Source: Hexactinellida sp. DTS-2022 (taxonomy: Eukaryota; Porifera; Hexactinellida). From it: DNA of 64,000 bases. A model generated the notes under the pieces. That model was not told the origin of the DNA and did no database searches. It saw only the letters and a list, made by a program, of their open reading frames with translations. The translations under genes were made by a program, and so were the position numbers. Every line of letters starts with the position of its first letter. Within the stretch, counting starts at the first letter, position 1. This document shows, piece after piece, positions 24,013-34,867 of this stretch. Location of the stretch: contig JAPNXP010000009.1 of the NCBI GenBank assembly GCA_028753945.1, positions 2,418,001-2,482,000 on the forward strand, given 5' to 3'.

Positions 24013-24150
24013 CGAAATAATGACAACTTCGGATGTCGAACTAATGCATGTGCCTCCTATTTATCAATAGCCTCCTTTAATCCATGGTCCAGTTTCACAA
24101 AGTTGGTGCATAGGCCTTATATAACCTAGGTTACGATACAACATAAAAAT
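24013..24150 (-). mobile_element. Terminus of a P-like element (fragment)
   Basis: Read on the minus strand from about 24140 it gives ttatataaggcctatgcacc and then ctggaccatggattaaagg. This is the same order of motifs as at 35780 (cgttataataaggcctg, ggaccatg) and 57245 (ttatataaggccttgc, ggaccatgg). The 31-bp repeats follow at the same distance inwards as in the 35.8-kb copy. Confidence 0.65.
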
Positions 24151-24601
24151 TGGAATTTATAGTAAATTTCAAGTAACCCAGTAAGTTCGCGGTAACTAAA
24201 CGAAGTTATCGGGAAATTTCGGGAAATTAGAATTGGCTTTATTTAATAGAGAATTTGAAATGCTATAATATAAAACTTATGAGAAAACTTGACAGAACGC
24301 GACAGATAAAGTTTTGAGGCTTTGTAGTCAATTAACGGATGAAATATCTAATACTGAATTTAGAAATTTATTGAACGTGATTATTTTATGTGTTATTAGA
24401 ACTAGGATTAAATACTCATTGTATTATGAAACTCGAATATAATAGGTACAAAAAGTCATTGGCACATGTGTGCCAATGGTATTTCATCCTAGCTACGTCA
24501 CTAATCTTAAGCAATTAGATTTAATCCCACAATAATCGTATATAGAAGTAGTACATATAAGTGATAACTTATTAATAAAGATCGTTTGAATATGTCATAA
24601 G
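24151..24601. other. Unique-looking AT-rich sequence
   Basis: No repeat family of this window matches it. It lies 3' of the minus-strand gene at 24602-25702 and may hold its 3' untranslated region. I see no clear AATAAA on the minus strand just after the stop. Confidence 0.4.
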
Positions 24602-25702
24602 TTATACTTTCTGTTTCCTTATTGGGTATGAACTTGTCCAGATAGTACTCAATTTGTTTGAAATATGTGGACGAAATTCATATTTTGTTATAAATTCCAT
24701 TTCTTCCTTTCGATACTCTCTTCTATTTGGTAAGTATGTCTGACAGTTTCTTTGTATTCTAATTATTATTTTTTCACAATTGGTGCTTGACAGAGGGGAC
24801 CAATAATTTGAAATTTCTGACCTGTGGACTTTAGTAGGAATTTCTCTTATTTCATTCTCAGTGATTGAATCAAACTCTCCTTGTAGTGCTTCTTCAATGT
24901 CTTCTTCGATCCTAGATCCATACGCTAGCACACTTTCTCTCAACACTCCTATCTCTACAGGTGACTTTCTTTTATGAGGTGAATGAAATAATTCTTGTCT
25001 GGTTATTGGTGGAATATTGTCCATAAGTTCGATTTTTGAAAGATTAAATTCTTCGTCCTCTCTTTTCGGTGTACTTGTATTTCTTTTTGCAATAAGGTTT
25101 GTACTATGGGAATCGTATCCTGGATCAAAATGTCGTAAAAAATATTTATTCTCTTTATTTGAAACAAGGTTTACACTAAATTCAAGTTTAGACTCTTCGA
25201 CAATGTCTATTCTATACATTTCACTGGCTCTTTTCTCATTTTGACCTTGAAACTCTGAAGGAATTTCACTGATCTGAATTCCTTTAAGCTTGTATTGATC
25301 GGTATTAATTAAGAAACTTCGAGAAATGTTGCTTTCAATCATTTCCATTGATGCCTGTATTGGTTGTAGTTCTTTAACAAATTTATTTTGATCTGCAATC
25401 TGAATTTTTTCTATCAATGGATAGAGGTACGTATCGTTCGTATTCTTTAGTCTGAGGAGATTTAACTTTTTATTTTTTATTCTATTATCTTTATTAATAT
25501 TTGAATTGGATCTCAGGCTATATCTTGGACATTCTGCAATTTTATCAAAATGAACTACCTCTTCCATATTTTTGATCTTTAATATAGCCTTTCCTCGTAT
25601 ATTTTGATCTGTTATTTCTTTATTATTTCTTGTAACTCGATAACTTGTGTGTAAATCTTGATCTGATGTACAAATTGATCTACTTTTAGATCGGAGACAC
25701 AT
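24602..25702 (-). CDS. Unrecognised 366-residue protein, candidate host gene
   Basis: This is the longest frame in the window that is not recognisably from a transposon. It has no intron within it, and an in-frame TAA lies two codons before the ATG at 25702, so this Met is a natural start. I do not recognise a domain. The protein is charged, rich in Asn, Lys, Ile and Ser, without membrane segments or signal peptide. It has several short linear motifs: a KEN triplet (residues 183-185), TPKR (211-214), RQEL (235-238) and SPHKRK (241-246), the last also looking like a basic nuclear signal. Such motifs occur in cyclin-dependent kinase and APC/C substrates, but they are short and can arise by chance. 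The flanks are not repeated in this window, unlike nearly everything else. It could also be a relic of an unknown element or one exon of a longer gene. Confidence 0.55.
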   Translation of the reverse strand: MCLRSKSRSICTSDQDLHTSYRVTRNNKEITDQNIRGKAILKIKNMEEVVHFDKIAECPRYSLRSNSNINKDNRIKNKKLNLLRLKNTNDTYLYPLIEKIQIADQNKFVKELQPIQASMEMIESNISRSFLINTDQYKLKGIQISEIPSEFQGQNEKRASEMYRIDIVEESKLEFSVNLVSNKENKYFLRHFDPGYDSHSTNLIAKRNTSTPKREDEEFNLSKIELMDNIPPITRQELFHSPHKRKSPVEIGVLRESVLAYGSRIEEDIEEALQGEFDSITENEIREIPTKVHRSEISNYWSPLSSTNCEKIIIRIQRNCQTYLPNRREYRKEEMEFITKYEFRPHISNKLSTIWTSSYPIRKQKV

Positions 25703-26240
25703 ATCTTAATGAGAAAGTAGTTAGTTGTTACGTTACAAATCTTTCCCTACCGTATAGCAAATTATTCTTGAGGTCAATTCAGTATTATATAAGGTATTCA
25801 AAATTTAAATAGTTATTTCTTATGTTTAAAGATATTTAATAGGTTTTAGCAGCAAAGAATATCATCTGGAGTTTAGAATATACATAGGTATATATTTTCT
25901 CGATTTGTGTGTGTATACTACTAAAGTCTTAGGGGAAAGAGAAACCGAAATTATATTTTTAGATAATGATTAATGATCACATTTAAATGTTGTAAAGTAT
26001 AGTATTCTAAACACGAATTTAGTTATTTTTGTTTACAAAATAAGTAAACAAATCAATGGAAATTCAAAATGAACCTATAGACTAGCTTTCAAGGATATTG
26101 TAACGAGAGTAAATTAAGGTATTTAATTAAGTGTTATCTGTATTCATTGGAGATTTATGTATACTAGATAGTTTATTACTTGAGATTGTAGGATTTATTT
26201 ATTCAAACTTACTATTAATAAAATACATTACAATTGGTAG
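25703..26240. other. Upstream flank of the candidate gene
   Basis: AT-rich sequence without repeats recognised elsewhere in the window. It would contain the promoter of the minus-strand gene. No clear TATA box was chosen. Confidence 0.35.
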
Positions 26241-26397
26241 CAGAGAGATGGCGTAACGTTTTACTAGCGTTCCTCGAGTATTCGGTAATGGTGATATTGA
26301 AGAATGGTACGCTACCATTCTTCAATATCTCCATTAATTAACGCTACGAAATCTTCGCGTCGGAAAACGGATTGAAGCAAGAGGAAAAGGTTCTAAG

Positions 26398-26655
26398 CAG
26401 TGGCGGCGCTAGACAGCCGCCACTGGTGGGCAGGGCCCGATTAAGCTAGATGGGGGTCTGAGGCACAGCTCAATTTGGGGGCCCCTTAGACCTCCCGATA
26501 GAGCCCCTAGAGGCTGGGGGCCTGAGGCCTGTGCCTCAGGTGCCTCATGGTTAATCGGGCACTGCTGGTGGGGCACAAATGCGTCACAGGTGGGGCACAG
26601 GCTATTAAACTTGGGCACACTTGTCACTTACATTAATGAGGTGGGGCCGGGCCAG
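26398..26655. mobile_element. hAT-like MITE of the CAGTGGCGGCGCTAG family
   Basis: The left end cagtggcggcgctag matches the start of the complete element at 50242-50356, and both continue with cactggtgg and a ggtggggca stretch. The right end is unclear because another GC-rich element (gggccagattaagg) follows at about 26648. A smaller hAT MITE is nested at 26431-26564. Confidence 0.6.
26431..26564. mobile_element. Nested hAT MITE (134 bp)
   Basis: Ends cagggcccgattaa and ttaatcgggcactg are imperfect inverted repeats. A perfect 8-bp duplication, ctggtggg, lies at 26423-26430 and 26565-26572. It sits inside the CAGTGGCGG element, so it is the later arrival. Confidence 0.9.
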
Positions 26656-26869
26656 ATTAAGGTGGGGGCTGATGGGGCTGCAGCCCCAGGCCCATCTTCA
26701 AATAGGCCCACCACGTTTTCCATAGGCCCGAGGCTTAGCCAAGAGTTGGTTTTGGTTCAGGCACTAGAAGCACCCGGGTTCATAAGCAGGCTTCAAGTAG
26801 ACTCGGTAAATTCTCATCACGTTAAGTCAGGTTTGGGTTCAATTATAATTATAATTAATTCAATTACAA
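26656..26869. other. GC-rich MITE debris
   Basis: The stretch has foldback pieces such as ggggctgcagcccc and gggcccatc-like blocks related to the neighbouring elements, then turns AT-rich (aattataattataattaatt). No complete element or gene could be bounded. Confidence 0.4.
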
Positions 26870-27235
26870 CAGGGTTGCCAACCTCTGAAAACCAAAAAGC
26901 GGGAGATTTTGCCAATTTTGGCGGGAGTTTACCAAAAAAGCGGGAGGTACGAAGATGAAAAAACGGGAGAAAAGCGGGAGACTCAAAATATATGCCATTT
27001 CTTTGAATCTATCATGAATAGAACGATACAAAATGATTATTTTTTATGTCTGGATATCTAGTATTAGGAAACGCTTATTTTGATAGTTCTATCTATCAAA
27101 TTTATTCCCGCGTATCTCATATTCACCCAATGTATGCAATAATACAACAAAAACGAAATAGCTAGATTAATGAATTATAAAAAAATTTACAAATATTATG
27201 GTTTTTTTTACAAATATTATGGTTTTTTTCAGATA

Positions 27236-27398
27236 CAGTCGAAATCGGGTTTTTTTGCTTATTGGGTTTTTTTGCCTCCTATTGTCGTGCAAATATGTGA
27301 TATCTTAATGTGTTTTCCATCGGGTTTTTTTGCTTATTGGGTTTTTTTGCCTCCTTTTGTCGTGCATTTTGGGGGGCAAAAAAACCCGATTTCGACTG
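27236..27398. mobile_element. Tigger/pogo-like MITE (163 bp)
   Basis: Inverted ends cagtcgaaatcgggtttttt and complement, TA on both sides (27234-27235 and 27399-27400). Its interior repeats the block gggtttttttgcttattggg twice. Confidence 0.9.
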
Positions 27399-27695
27399 TA
27401 TACGTGTACGTAGATGTAGCAGCAGTTAAATATCTTCGAAAGTTCTCGTAATTTATGAACATATTTATTGAGATTTCAAGGAATTTCTTGACGATTAGGC
27501 ATCAGATTTGTAAATTGTGTTGTAAGCTTAATCCACACGTGGTTGCATAGATCGACATATAAACTAAACGAGAAAAAATTCAGCATCGGATCTAGTATAA
27601 CAAATTTCTGGAGGGTAGCGCAAGGCCATCCGGGATATTTTTAAGAATTTCTTCCCAATTCGAATTAAAACATAATAGTACAGTGTACTAATAAC

Positions 27696-28060
27696 CACGG
27701 TTGCCGTGGGAATGGAATTTCCATTCCCATTCCCATCCCATTCCCATAGGAATCCTGTGGGAATCCCCATGGGAATTCCCATGGGGATCCCCATAAGGAA
27801 TCCCATAGGGGAGTATAATATACATACGTATACATAAAAAACAATTTAATTACTAAAGCAGATTCGTATCAATAGTAAAGCCTATATTAATTAAGGATGG
27901 CCTAATGAAACCATATTCGAATATCCCATGGGAATTCCCATGGGAATTCCCACAGGATTCCTATGGGGATCCCCACTGGGGAAAATCTGATTCCCATTCC
28001 CATCCCATTCCCATGGGTATGGGGATCCCCATGGGAATTCCCATACCCACGGCAACTCTG
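27696..28060. mobile_element. hAT MITE with GGGAAT-palindrome arms
   Basis: The ends are cacggttgccgtggg and cccacggcaactctg, and a perfect 8-bp duplication, ctaataac, lies at 27688-27695 and 28061-28068. Both arms are filled with short self-complementary blocks such as cccatgggaattcccatggg, so each arm can fold on itself as well as on the other. The centre is AT-rich and unrelated. Confidence 0.9.
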
Positions 28061-28068
28061 CTAATAAC

Positions 28069-28500
28069 ACTGATATACAAGACAAAAATATTTTGATGAT
28101 GATCTTGATCTAATACCTAGATTTAACATAGTTTGAGACGCTGATTTCAATTCTAAAAACAGTTTTCTCACAACGGGTTTGAATTTTTTTATTTTTAGGT
28201 TTGATATTTTGAAGAAAAGGATTTATAAATACAACTTAATTAACAATATAGTTCAATCTACCTAATTGTAATCACTCCATTTCAAACATATGATTATAAT
28301 TAACAGCTACAAATTCATGTTTCTATAAATTGACGTTTCTTTGATTTTCTTAGCCAATTATAATTGGCTAAATAATCTTAACTACTTACAAGTAAGTATA
28401 CATGAGTAGAACAAAACTTGGTACTCGTATCTTGACTAATTTTAGCAAAAAAATCCCGTTATTTACTTATATATCATAAAATAATAATATAGAAACAATT
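28069..28500. other. Interior of the 1.7-kb hAT-like element
   Basis: AT-rich filler between the GGGAAT MITE and the right end. I see no coding sequence. Confidence 0.4.
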
Positions 28501-28569
28501 TCCCAAAAAGCGGGAGTTTGTAAAGTTTGGCGGGAGGTCGGGAGGATGTAATCAGGGTTGGCAACCCTG

Positions 28570-28920
28570 ATTACAATTAATTACGTTTTTGAAATAATTG
28601 TAATTGTAATTGAAAAACACAAATCCCTATAATTGTAATTATAAAGCAGGGATCCATTTTGGAAATTTTAATTGTAATAATTTGTTCTTAAAAAAAGTCG
28701 ATTACACGTTTTCTAGTGTTCTTTATTAATATAAATTATTAAAAACACCAGTATGGCTTGGCTTGACATTTTTGCTAGACTTCTAATAAGGGATTGATTT
28801 TACATTAATAAAAGGCTTATCTTTGTTATCATGAGGGTATATACGTAAATATTGAGCGTTCAGTACTAGGCCATCTACCTACTCATAGGATTGGGTTCAA
28901 TTAAAATTGTAATTAATTTA
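28570..28920. other. AT-rich flank with degenerate TAATTG repeats
   Basis: Blocks such as aattgtaattgtaattg and gggttcaattaaaattg echo the sequence before 26870 (gggttcaattataattata). The 1.7-kb element may have inserted into an older AT-rich repeat. No gene seen. Confidence 0.4.
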
Positions 28921-28925
28921 CTTTT

Positions 28926-29059
28926 ACTGTGCCGAATATACAATAGTATAGTGGCCCAGTTCTAAAATCACTGCCTTTAATATTTTTACTGTGCCGACTA
29001 TACTTTAGTATAGTGGCCCAGTATTGAAATTACTGCCTTTATTACTGTGCCGACTATAC
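28926..29059. repeat. 35-bp palindrome cluster H, left part
   Basis: Inverted units at 28926-28960 and 28988-29022 with a few changes, plus the first half of a third (29044-29059). The LTR element entered this third unit; its other half resumes at 33940. Confidence 0.9.
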
Positions 29060-29225
29060 TGTAAGATATCCATAGTTCCTAAGCGGAGGCGACCACCCAC
29101 TAAGATATCATTAGCCGTAGTTAGTATTTATTTGTTAGTTTTCTATTAGGTCATTGTTCTTAATTCTCTTATTCTTTAGCGTAGCAATAAACTTCTTTAG
29201 TCACTTGCGTTCCCGGCTCACCACA
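29060..29225 (+). repeat. 5' LTR
   Basis: 166 bp from tgtaagatatcc to ggctcaccaca. A TATA-like tatttat at 29125-29131 lies about 30 bp before 29160, a plausible transcript start. Confidence 0.9.
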
Positions 29226-29226
29226 T

Positions 29227-29240
29227 AATAAGAGAATTAA
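29227..29240 (+). promoter_or_regulatory. Putative self-primer binding site
   Basis: The 14 nt aataagagaattaa just inside the LTR are exactly complementary to ttaattctcttatt at 29160-29173 within it. There is no TGG directly after the LTR, as a tRNA primer site would have. Tf1 of fission yeast and its relatives prime from the 5' end of their own transcript in this way. Confidence 0.6.
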
Positions 29241-29244
29241 TCTC

Positions 29245-30110
29245 ATGGCAACGAACTACCCAGTAATTCCCCCTATTGGGAATACGGAGCGCATCTCAGA
29301 CTGGCGCATACTATTCGAAGCCAGTACGGAACAGATCAGGGCTCAAGAGGAAGGAGAGAAGCGAGTCATTCAAATGCTCCCCGCTTACATTAACCGATCA
29401 TTCGCATACCGCGAGTGCGTGCGAGAAATTACGAAAACGGCTCAAACCGCGGTTGAGGCACTAGATGCACTGGCTGCTACGCTTGACCCACCCACGGACC
29501 AATATAGCTCACGACAAGCCCTGTGCAGGCTTACATGGCAGCCCGGGGAGTCTATCGACTGCTTTTTCTTTAAAGTGAAACGTTTGGCCGCCGAATCAGG
29601 CGTAGACTTCAAGTTCGCAGCCTCGCTAGTGGCTTCCCAGCTTCCACGTGACGTAGAGGGAAAAATCAAGGCAACTGTAGTAAGCGCCGATGGCGACCTG
29701 GAGAGCGCCGCAAGTTGTAAGCTGCTTATTGATATAAAGCGTGTGCTAAACGACCGTGGGTATGCACTTGACAAGGGTAACATCGACCTAGAACGGATCG
29801 TTAAGGTCGCGGTAGTATCAGATCCGGTCAGAGCTGATACTCCTGAACCAGCGGGTGACTCACGAGCACCAGATGCACCGGATGACTAGCCACTCACGAG
29901 CAGTCAGTAGCCTATACCCAACACCAAAGAAATTGGAAAAGAGGGACAAGCAGAGCACAACCTCAGCACCGCCAATCTGGATGTTACGTCTGTGGTGAAG
30001 ATCATCTCATGCGCTTCTGCCCACAGAAATGCTGCCCAGTGTGTGGTACCCGTGGACACTCTCTTAGCAACTACCCCCGGAAGAAGCGCGGGCCGAAACA
30101 AAGAATCATG
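29245..30110 (+). pseudogene. gag region of the Ty3-type element
   Basis: The gag frame opens with ATG at 29245, 19 bp past the LTR. It encodes a capsid-like helical protein (segments such as TWQPGESIDCFFFKVKRLA), followed by a zinc-knuckle region with CYVCGEDHLMRFC and CPVCGTRGH. Gag and pol lie in different frames, which is common in the family. In a live element these proteins would form the particle and bind its RNA. Confidence 0.85.
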
Positions 30111-33100
30111 CAGGTAAAAAACCGTACACTCGGCTCAGAGCTGTCCGTCATACTCACTGTGAAACTAGCCAACGCAGCATTAGAAATAGTACTGGACTCC
30201 GGAGCGGGACCCTCGGTGATCGACCTGGGAACTGTACGATACCTTGGGCTGGAACGAGAGATAAATCTCCGCGCAGGGATGGTGTACGGCGTCGGCCAAA
30301 ATGCGGTACACCTTATCGGGAACATCACCTTGGACGTCGACATCGGTGACAACCAGATTGCCCGGCATTCATTCGGAGTACTGGCAGATACCAACAAAAC
30401 TCGAATATTGGGGCGGGACCTGCTTAGAAAATTTGGTCCCACAGAATTCGACTGGGACAGTCACCGCGTGCGCCTGGGATCCGTGTGGAAAGATACCCGT
30501 GCAATCCTCCAGGGAGGCGATGCAATATCGCGTTCTGCCGTCGCTGCACTTGAAACCGAAAACAATAAGCAAGTACATATTTCAAGTGGTTCCGCAACAG
30601 AAGGGGAACAACCCAAAGTTTCGATCAACCCGGAATTACCAGAGGGAATCAGAAGGGAACTGGGTTCCTTTGTTTACGAGTTCTCCGATGTATTTGCTCA
30701 CAACCCTAAGTCACCAAACGTCACTCCTTTCGCTAAACACGCGATCCACACAGGGGACAACCTGCCTGTTAAGAACAAGCAACGGCGCGTCTCCCCATCT
30801 ACCCAGACGATGATAGACGATCAGATTACAGAGATGTTGCACAACGGGATCTGCAGTCCATCCAACTCGCCGTGGAGCAGCCCGGTCATACTCATCACTA
30901 AGAAAGACGGGGGTACCCGATTTTTGGTAGACTACCGGGGACTCAACGACCTAACAAGGAAGGATGCATATCCAATGCCGAACCCGCGCGATATACTGGA
31001 TACCCTCCTTGGAGATAACTATTTCTCCTCCCTCGACTGCGCAAGCGCATATTGGGCGGTAGGCATCGAGGCGGAGGACCAACCGAAGACAGCCTTCTCT
31101 ACCCCGCGGGGGCACTTCGAAATGACTCGAATGGCCTTTGGGCTATGTAACAGCCAGGCCACTTATCAACGGCTTATGGATCAGACTCTGCACGGCGTAA
31201 GGCACTCCCACTCATACGTAGACGATGTCTTAATCCACTCTCCAAGTTTGCGGCTACATATCAGCGATATCCGTGAGGCTCTTATGCGTCTCCGCAGTGC
31301 GCGGATACAGCTACGCGCCGACAAATGCCGACTCGGATATCAACAGATCGAATTCGTCGGACACTTGATTACTCCCAGTGGCCATAAGCCACTCGCTAGC
31401 AACGTAGAGAAAATAGTAGCTTATGAACCCCCTAAGGACAAGCTAGAACTACAGCGCTTCCTGGGCCTCGTAAATTTTTACCGGGATTATATACCTAACA
31501 TGGCCACCATTGCCGAGCCCTTGTACGCACTGACTCGGAAAGGCGTCACATACTCCTGGAACCCAGCATGCTACGAGGCTTTCAACACTCTAACCCAAAC
31601 GTTAACGCGGGACCCCGTGTTACTCTCTTATCCCGACTGGGACAGCCCGTTCTATTTGCAGACCGACGCGTCGCTTGTTGCAGTTGGCGGCGTCCTCTCA
31701 CAACTTGATGCTAACAATAAGCTGCGCCCACTGGCATTCTACTCTACCGGCTACCGGCTTGAATGCGAGTCAGCGAAACTATGCCGCGGGTGAAATCGAG
31801 TGCTGTGCAATGATCGCACTGAGCAGAAAATTTCGGGACTACCTAAAGGCCGCTCAAAAAATCATATTCCTCAGCGACCACAATCCTTTACGCTGGCTAA
31901 GACGACAACGAGACCCCAGAGGAAAGTTCGTCCGTTGGATTCAAGAACTCGAGGGGTGGAACTATGAGATTCAGTATGTAAATGGAACCGACAACGCCGC
32001 GGCAGACTTCCTTTCCCGGATCAACAGTGAGGTCGACCATGGCGTGAATGATGAATATGAGTTTATGGACCGACTCGTGTACAACATTCAAACCGGGGGC
32101 ACTCTGTATGACGAACTCAGGAGCGAACAAACACTAGATCCCGCCATTGCATTCGCTGCAGAACAGCTGACGGAGAGAGGAGTTGTTTCATACGGTCGTT
32201 ACCGAAATCAGCGGCTCGCGTTCTCTGATGCTCTCGTCACACGCGAGAATCGTATCCTGGTACCCGAACACTTTCGTAATACGGTTCTTACTCGCATACA
32301 CAACGCCTCTCATCCAGGGATAAAACGAACCCTTCACTTGCTGAAGCGGCAATTTACTTGGGATGGGATCCACCGCGATACTCTGGCGTTCTGTAAGGCA
32401 TGTAACGTTTGTCAGCGTGAGAAGAACAAGAACAAAACAGACGAGCCACTCAAGCCTATTCGTGCCGCGTCCAAACCACGGCAAATGATCGCGTATGATG
32501 TGGCAACCCTTCCTTGGGGAAACGGGCAATTTCGGTACTTTCTAATCATGACCGACTTATTCTCCAAGTGGGTGGAGATCGCCCCCATGTCCGATCAAAC
32601 TTCCAGCACCATACTTGTTGCACTGAACATGTTCTGGTTTTACCGGCATGGCCTACCCGAAACAGTTTTAAGCGATCAGGGCCCAAACGTTGATGGCGCA
32701 GAGATTCGCCGGTCCTTAGACTCGCTAGGGGTGAAAAAGGTACGTTCTTCGCCATACCACCCTCAAGCAGGCACGTAGCTACGGGGGGGCGAGGGGGGGC
32801 GACTGCCCCCCCAAAAGTACTTCTCGCCCCCCTCCCAAGAGAATTTAGGAAGTGTTCGTTATAGTAAATAGAGTGATTCGTCCCCCCCTTGCCCCCCCAA
32901 CTCCCTGCACTTGCCCCCCCAACATAAAACTTGCCCCCCTGAATTACATACTCTAGCTACGTGCCTGCCCTCAAGGGGACGGTCAGCCGGGTCAGGCCGA
33001 GCGCAATATACAAACGGTCAAACAGACTCTACGCTGTATTATATCGCAACGTGAGTTGACTAAGGAATGCTGGCCGGAACTGCTACAGGAAGTGGCATAC

Positions 33101-33787
33101 ACAATCAACACTCTTCCAAACTCTGGCACAAAACTCACGCCTTTCCATATCATGCATGGTTCCGAACCCATCCCTAACCCGCGACTCCATACAAGCGAAG
33201 GGCAGCCGCGAATGACGCCCGACAGCTGGTTTGAAGAGGCCTCGCATGGGGTGGAACGCTCAGTTGAATCAGCACGCACGAACTTACAAAACTACCAGGA
33301 CACTATGAAGCGGACTTTCGATAAGGATCGGAAGGAAACAACAGTCACGAACGGAGACTATGTGTACCTTCGCAACGATGCGAAGTCTGACAGTCTCGAC
33401 CCACGGTACAATGGACCCTTCCTCGTAGTGAAAGCCGACCCCCCGAACGTCACAGTAGACATGGGCGACGGAAGGAGGAGAACCGTCCATCTTAACCGCT
33501 GTAAGGTAACCTCACGGGATAATAACTCACCTTACCGGACAGTAATCTCGGATGGCACCCAACAAGAGCATCTAGGTACACCTCTATCCGAACCTAACGA
33601 AACCGGTGAAACGAATACAGCCGACATAAGCCAGGAGCAAATTCAGGACCTGCCCATGCCGAGCGCAGATCCCGCGGGATCACCCACAGTCACCCAACAC
33701 GGTCGGGTTATCCAGAAGCCCCTCCGCTACCGGGACACACTAATCGTATGGCCGACGCGAAGGGGAAGTGATGTAAGATATCCATAG
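30110..33787 (+). pseudogene. pol region of the Ty3-type element, broken
   Basis: The protease motif LDSGAGPSVIDLG comes first. Reverse transcriptase follows with FLVDYRGLND, SSLDCASAYWAV and SYVDDVLIHS. RNase H shows QTDASLVAVGGVL and later FLSDHNPLRWL. Integrase shows HPGIKRTLHLL with CKACNVCQ (zinc-binding type), then YDVATLP, LSDQGPNVDG and SSPYHPQ. The C-terminal part continues after the inserted MITE with QAERNIQTVKQTLR and ends in a basic stretch near the 3' LTR. The region is not a single open frame and counts as broken. Confidence 0.9.
32768..32967. mobile_element. hAT MITE inside the integrase region
   Basis: The ends are inverted repeats caggcacgtagct and agctacgtgcctg. A perfect 8-bp duplication, ccctcaag, lies at 32760-32767 and 32968-32975. 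The 200-bp body has G-runs on one side and C-runs on the other. Confidence 0.92.
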
Positions 33788-33935
33788 TTCCTAAGCGGAG
33801 GCGACCACCCACTAAGATATCATTAGCCGTAGTTAGTATTTATTTGTTAGTTTTCTATTAGGTCATTGTAGGCATTCTTAATTCTCTTATTATTTAGCGT
33901 AGCAATAAACTTCTTTAGTTTCCCGGCTCACCACA
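33772..33935 (+). repeat. 3' LTR
   Basis: 164 bp, same ends as the 5' LTR and nearly the same sequence. Confidence 0.9.
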
Positions 33936-33939
33936 ATAC

Positions 33940-34017
33940 TATAGAATAGTGGCCCAGTTCTAATCTTACTGCCTTTATTATTACTGTGCCGGATATACTA
34001 TAGTATAGTGGCCCAGT
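33940..34017. repeat. 35-bp palindrome cluster H, right part
   Basis: The second half of the unit split by the LTR element (33940-33958) and one whole inverted unit at 33983-34017. Confidence 0.9.
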
Positions 34018-34867
34018 TCTAATCTCAGTTCCTTGGTAGTTATTATCCTTCCGTATCCTCTCAACAGAACAGAGTTTTATTAACTAAGAGCCCAAATTTC
34101 ATGACAGGTGTCTCATGGTGTACCGATGTGCACCTGGGGTCACGATTTTTTATTACATTTTTTGTAGACATTTTAACACCTATTCAATGTCAGAAAAGGA
34201 ACAATAAATTGACCCCGAATATTCAATTTATATGCATTCGATGGACAATATAATTCTACACCTTTTCACAGTGCACAAATTTTCAAATTGGGCTTAGCTT
34301 GTGCCACAATTCAGTTACAAATTTCCTTTGTTTATTAACACTTTATTTCAATTAAAAGTGTTAATTATAATTCTACTGTTTCAACTGTGATAATTATATT
34401 GATTCAACTTGTGAGATGAGTAGGCCTTTTATTTTCTAATTGAAAACTAGGATTTTAGATTCCATAACAACGACAGATTATATGATTATATTTCGTTCTG
34501 CAAGAATACACTTGCAAATATTAATATACTGACGTAATTAATTATAGTTACGTAATTCAGTCTTTATTTGACTAATATAGATGCTTTCAATTTGTTTATT
34601 AGGGGTTATCGAGTGTGCGAAATTGAAATATGGTAGCCAAATTAATTATACAATTTACTATTTATGACAAATAATTAATCTTAATAAAAATAAGTTGACA
34701 TTGAAATAGGTGTTAATTATTAATCATTTAATAATTATTTATACTAATTTGGTAAATAACATTGATCTCAGAGATGATACAAGATAGAAACAAATTTCAA
34801 ATTTATCAATTGATCCTTATGCCACGTTACACCTCTACAAATGGTCTTGACACCTTAAGGTGATGAT

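Larger units (their letters stand above)
26870..28569. mobile_element. hAT-like non-autonomous element, 1.7 kb
   Basis: The left end is cagggttgccaacct and the right end is the palindromic cagggttggcaaccctg. Both subterminal regions contain aaaaagcgggag and ggcgggag. Flanks give attacaa at 26863-26869 and 28570-28576 (7 bp clear, the eighth ambiguous). No transposase frame was found inside. Two later elements sit within it. Confidence 0.8.
29060..33935 (+). mobile_element. Ty3-type LTR retroelement, broken
   Basis: The element has short LTRs, starting TG and ending CA, and a 4-bp target duplication, atac, at 29056-29059 and 33936-33939. Parts in order are 5' LTR, primer site, gag with zinc knuckle, protease, reverse transcriptase, RNase H, integrase with a C-terminal region, and 3' LTR. 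The order RT-RNase H-integrase is that of Ty3 elements. Base composition is clearly higher in GC than the surroundings. The LTRs are alike apart from a few differences, so it is fairly young. It is broken, with a few breaks besides one inserted MITE. Confidence 0.95.

Noticed and set aside
26409-26958. Frames of 72 and 122 codons in the GC-rich stretch
   Set aside because: They run across nested MITEs with clear duplications and have Gly/Pro-rich chance composition.
27564-28096. Frames with repeated MGIPMGIP
   Set aside because: They are translations of the gggaat palindromes in a MITE.
30071-30813. Antisense and alternate frames over the Ty3-type element
   Set aside because: They are shadows of the pol region.
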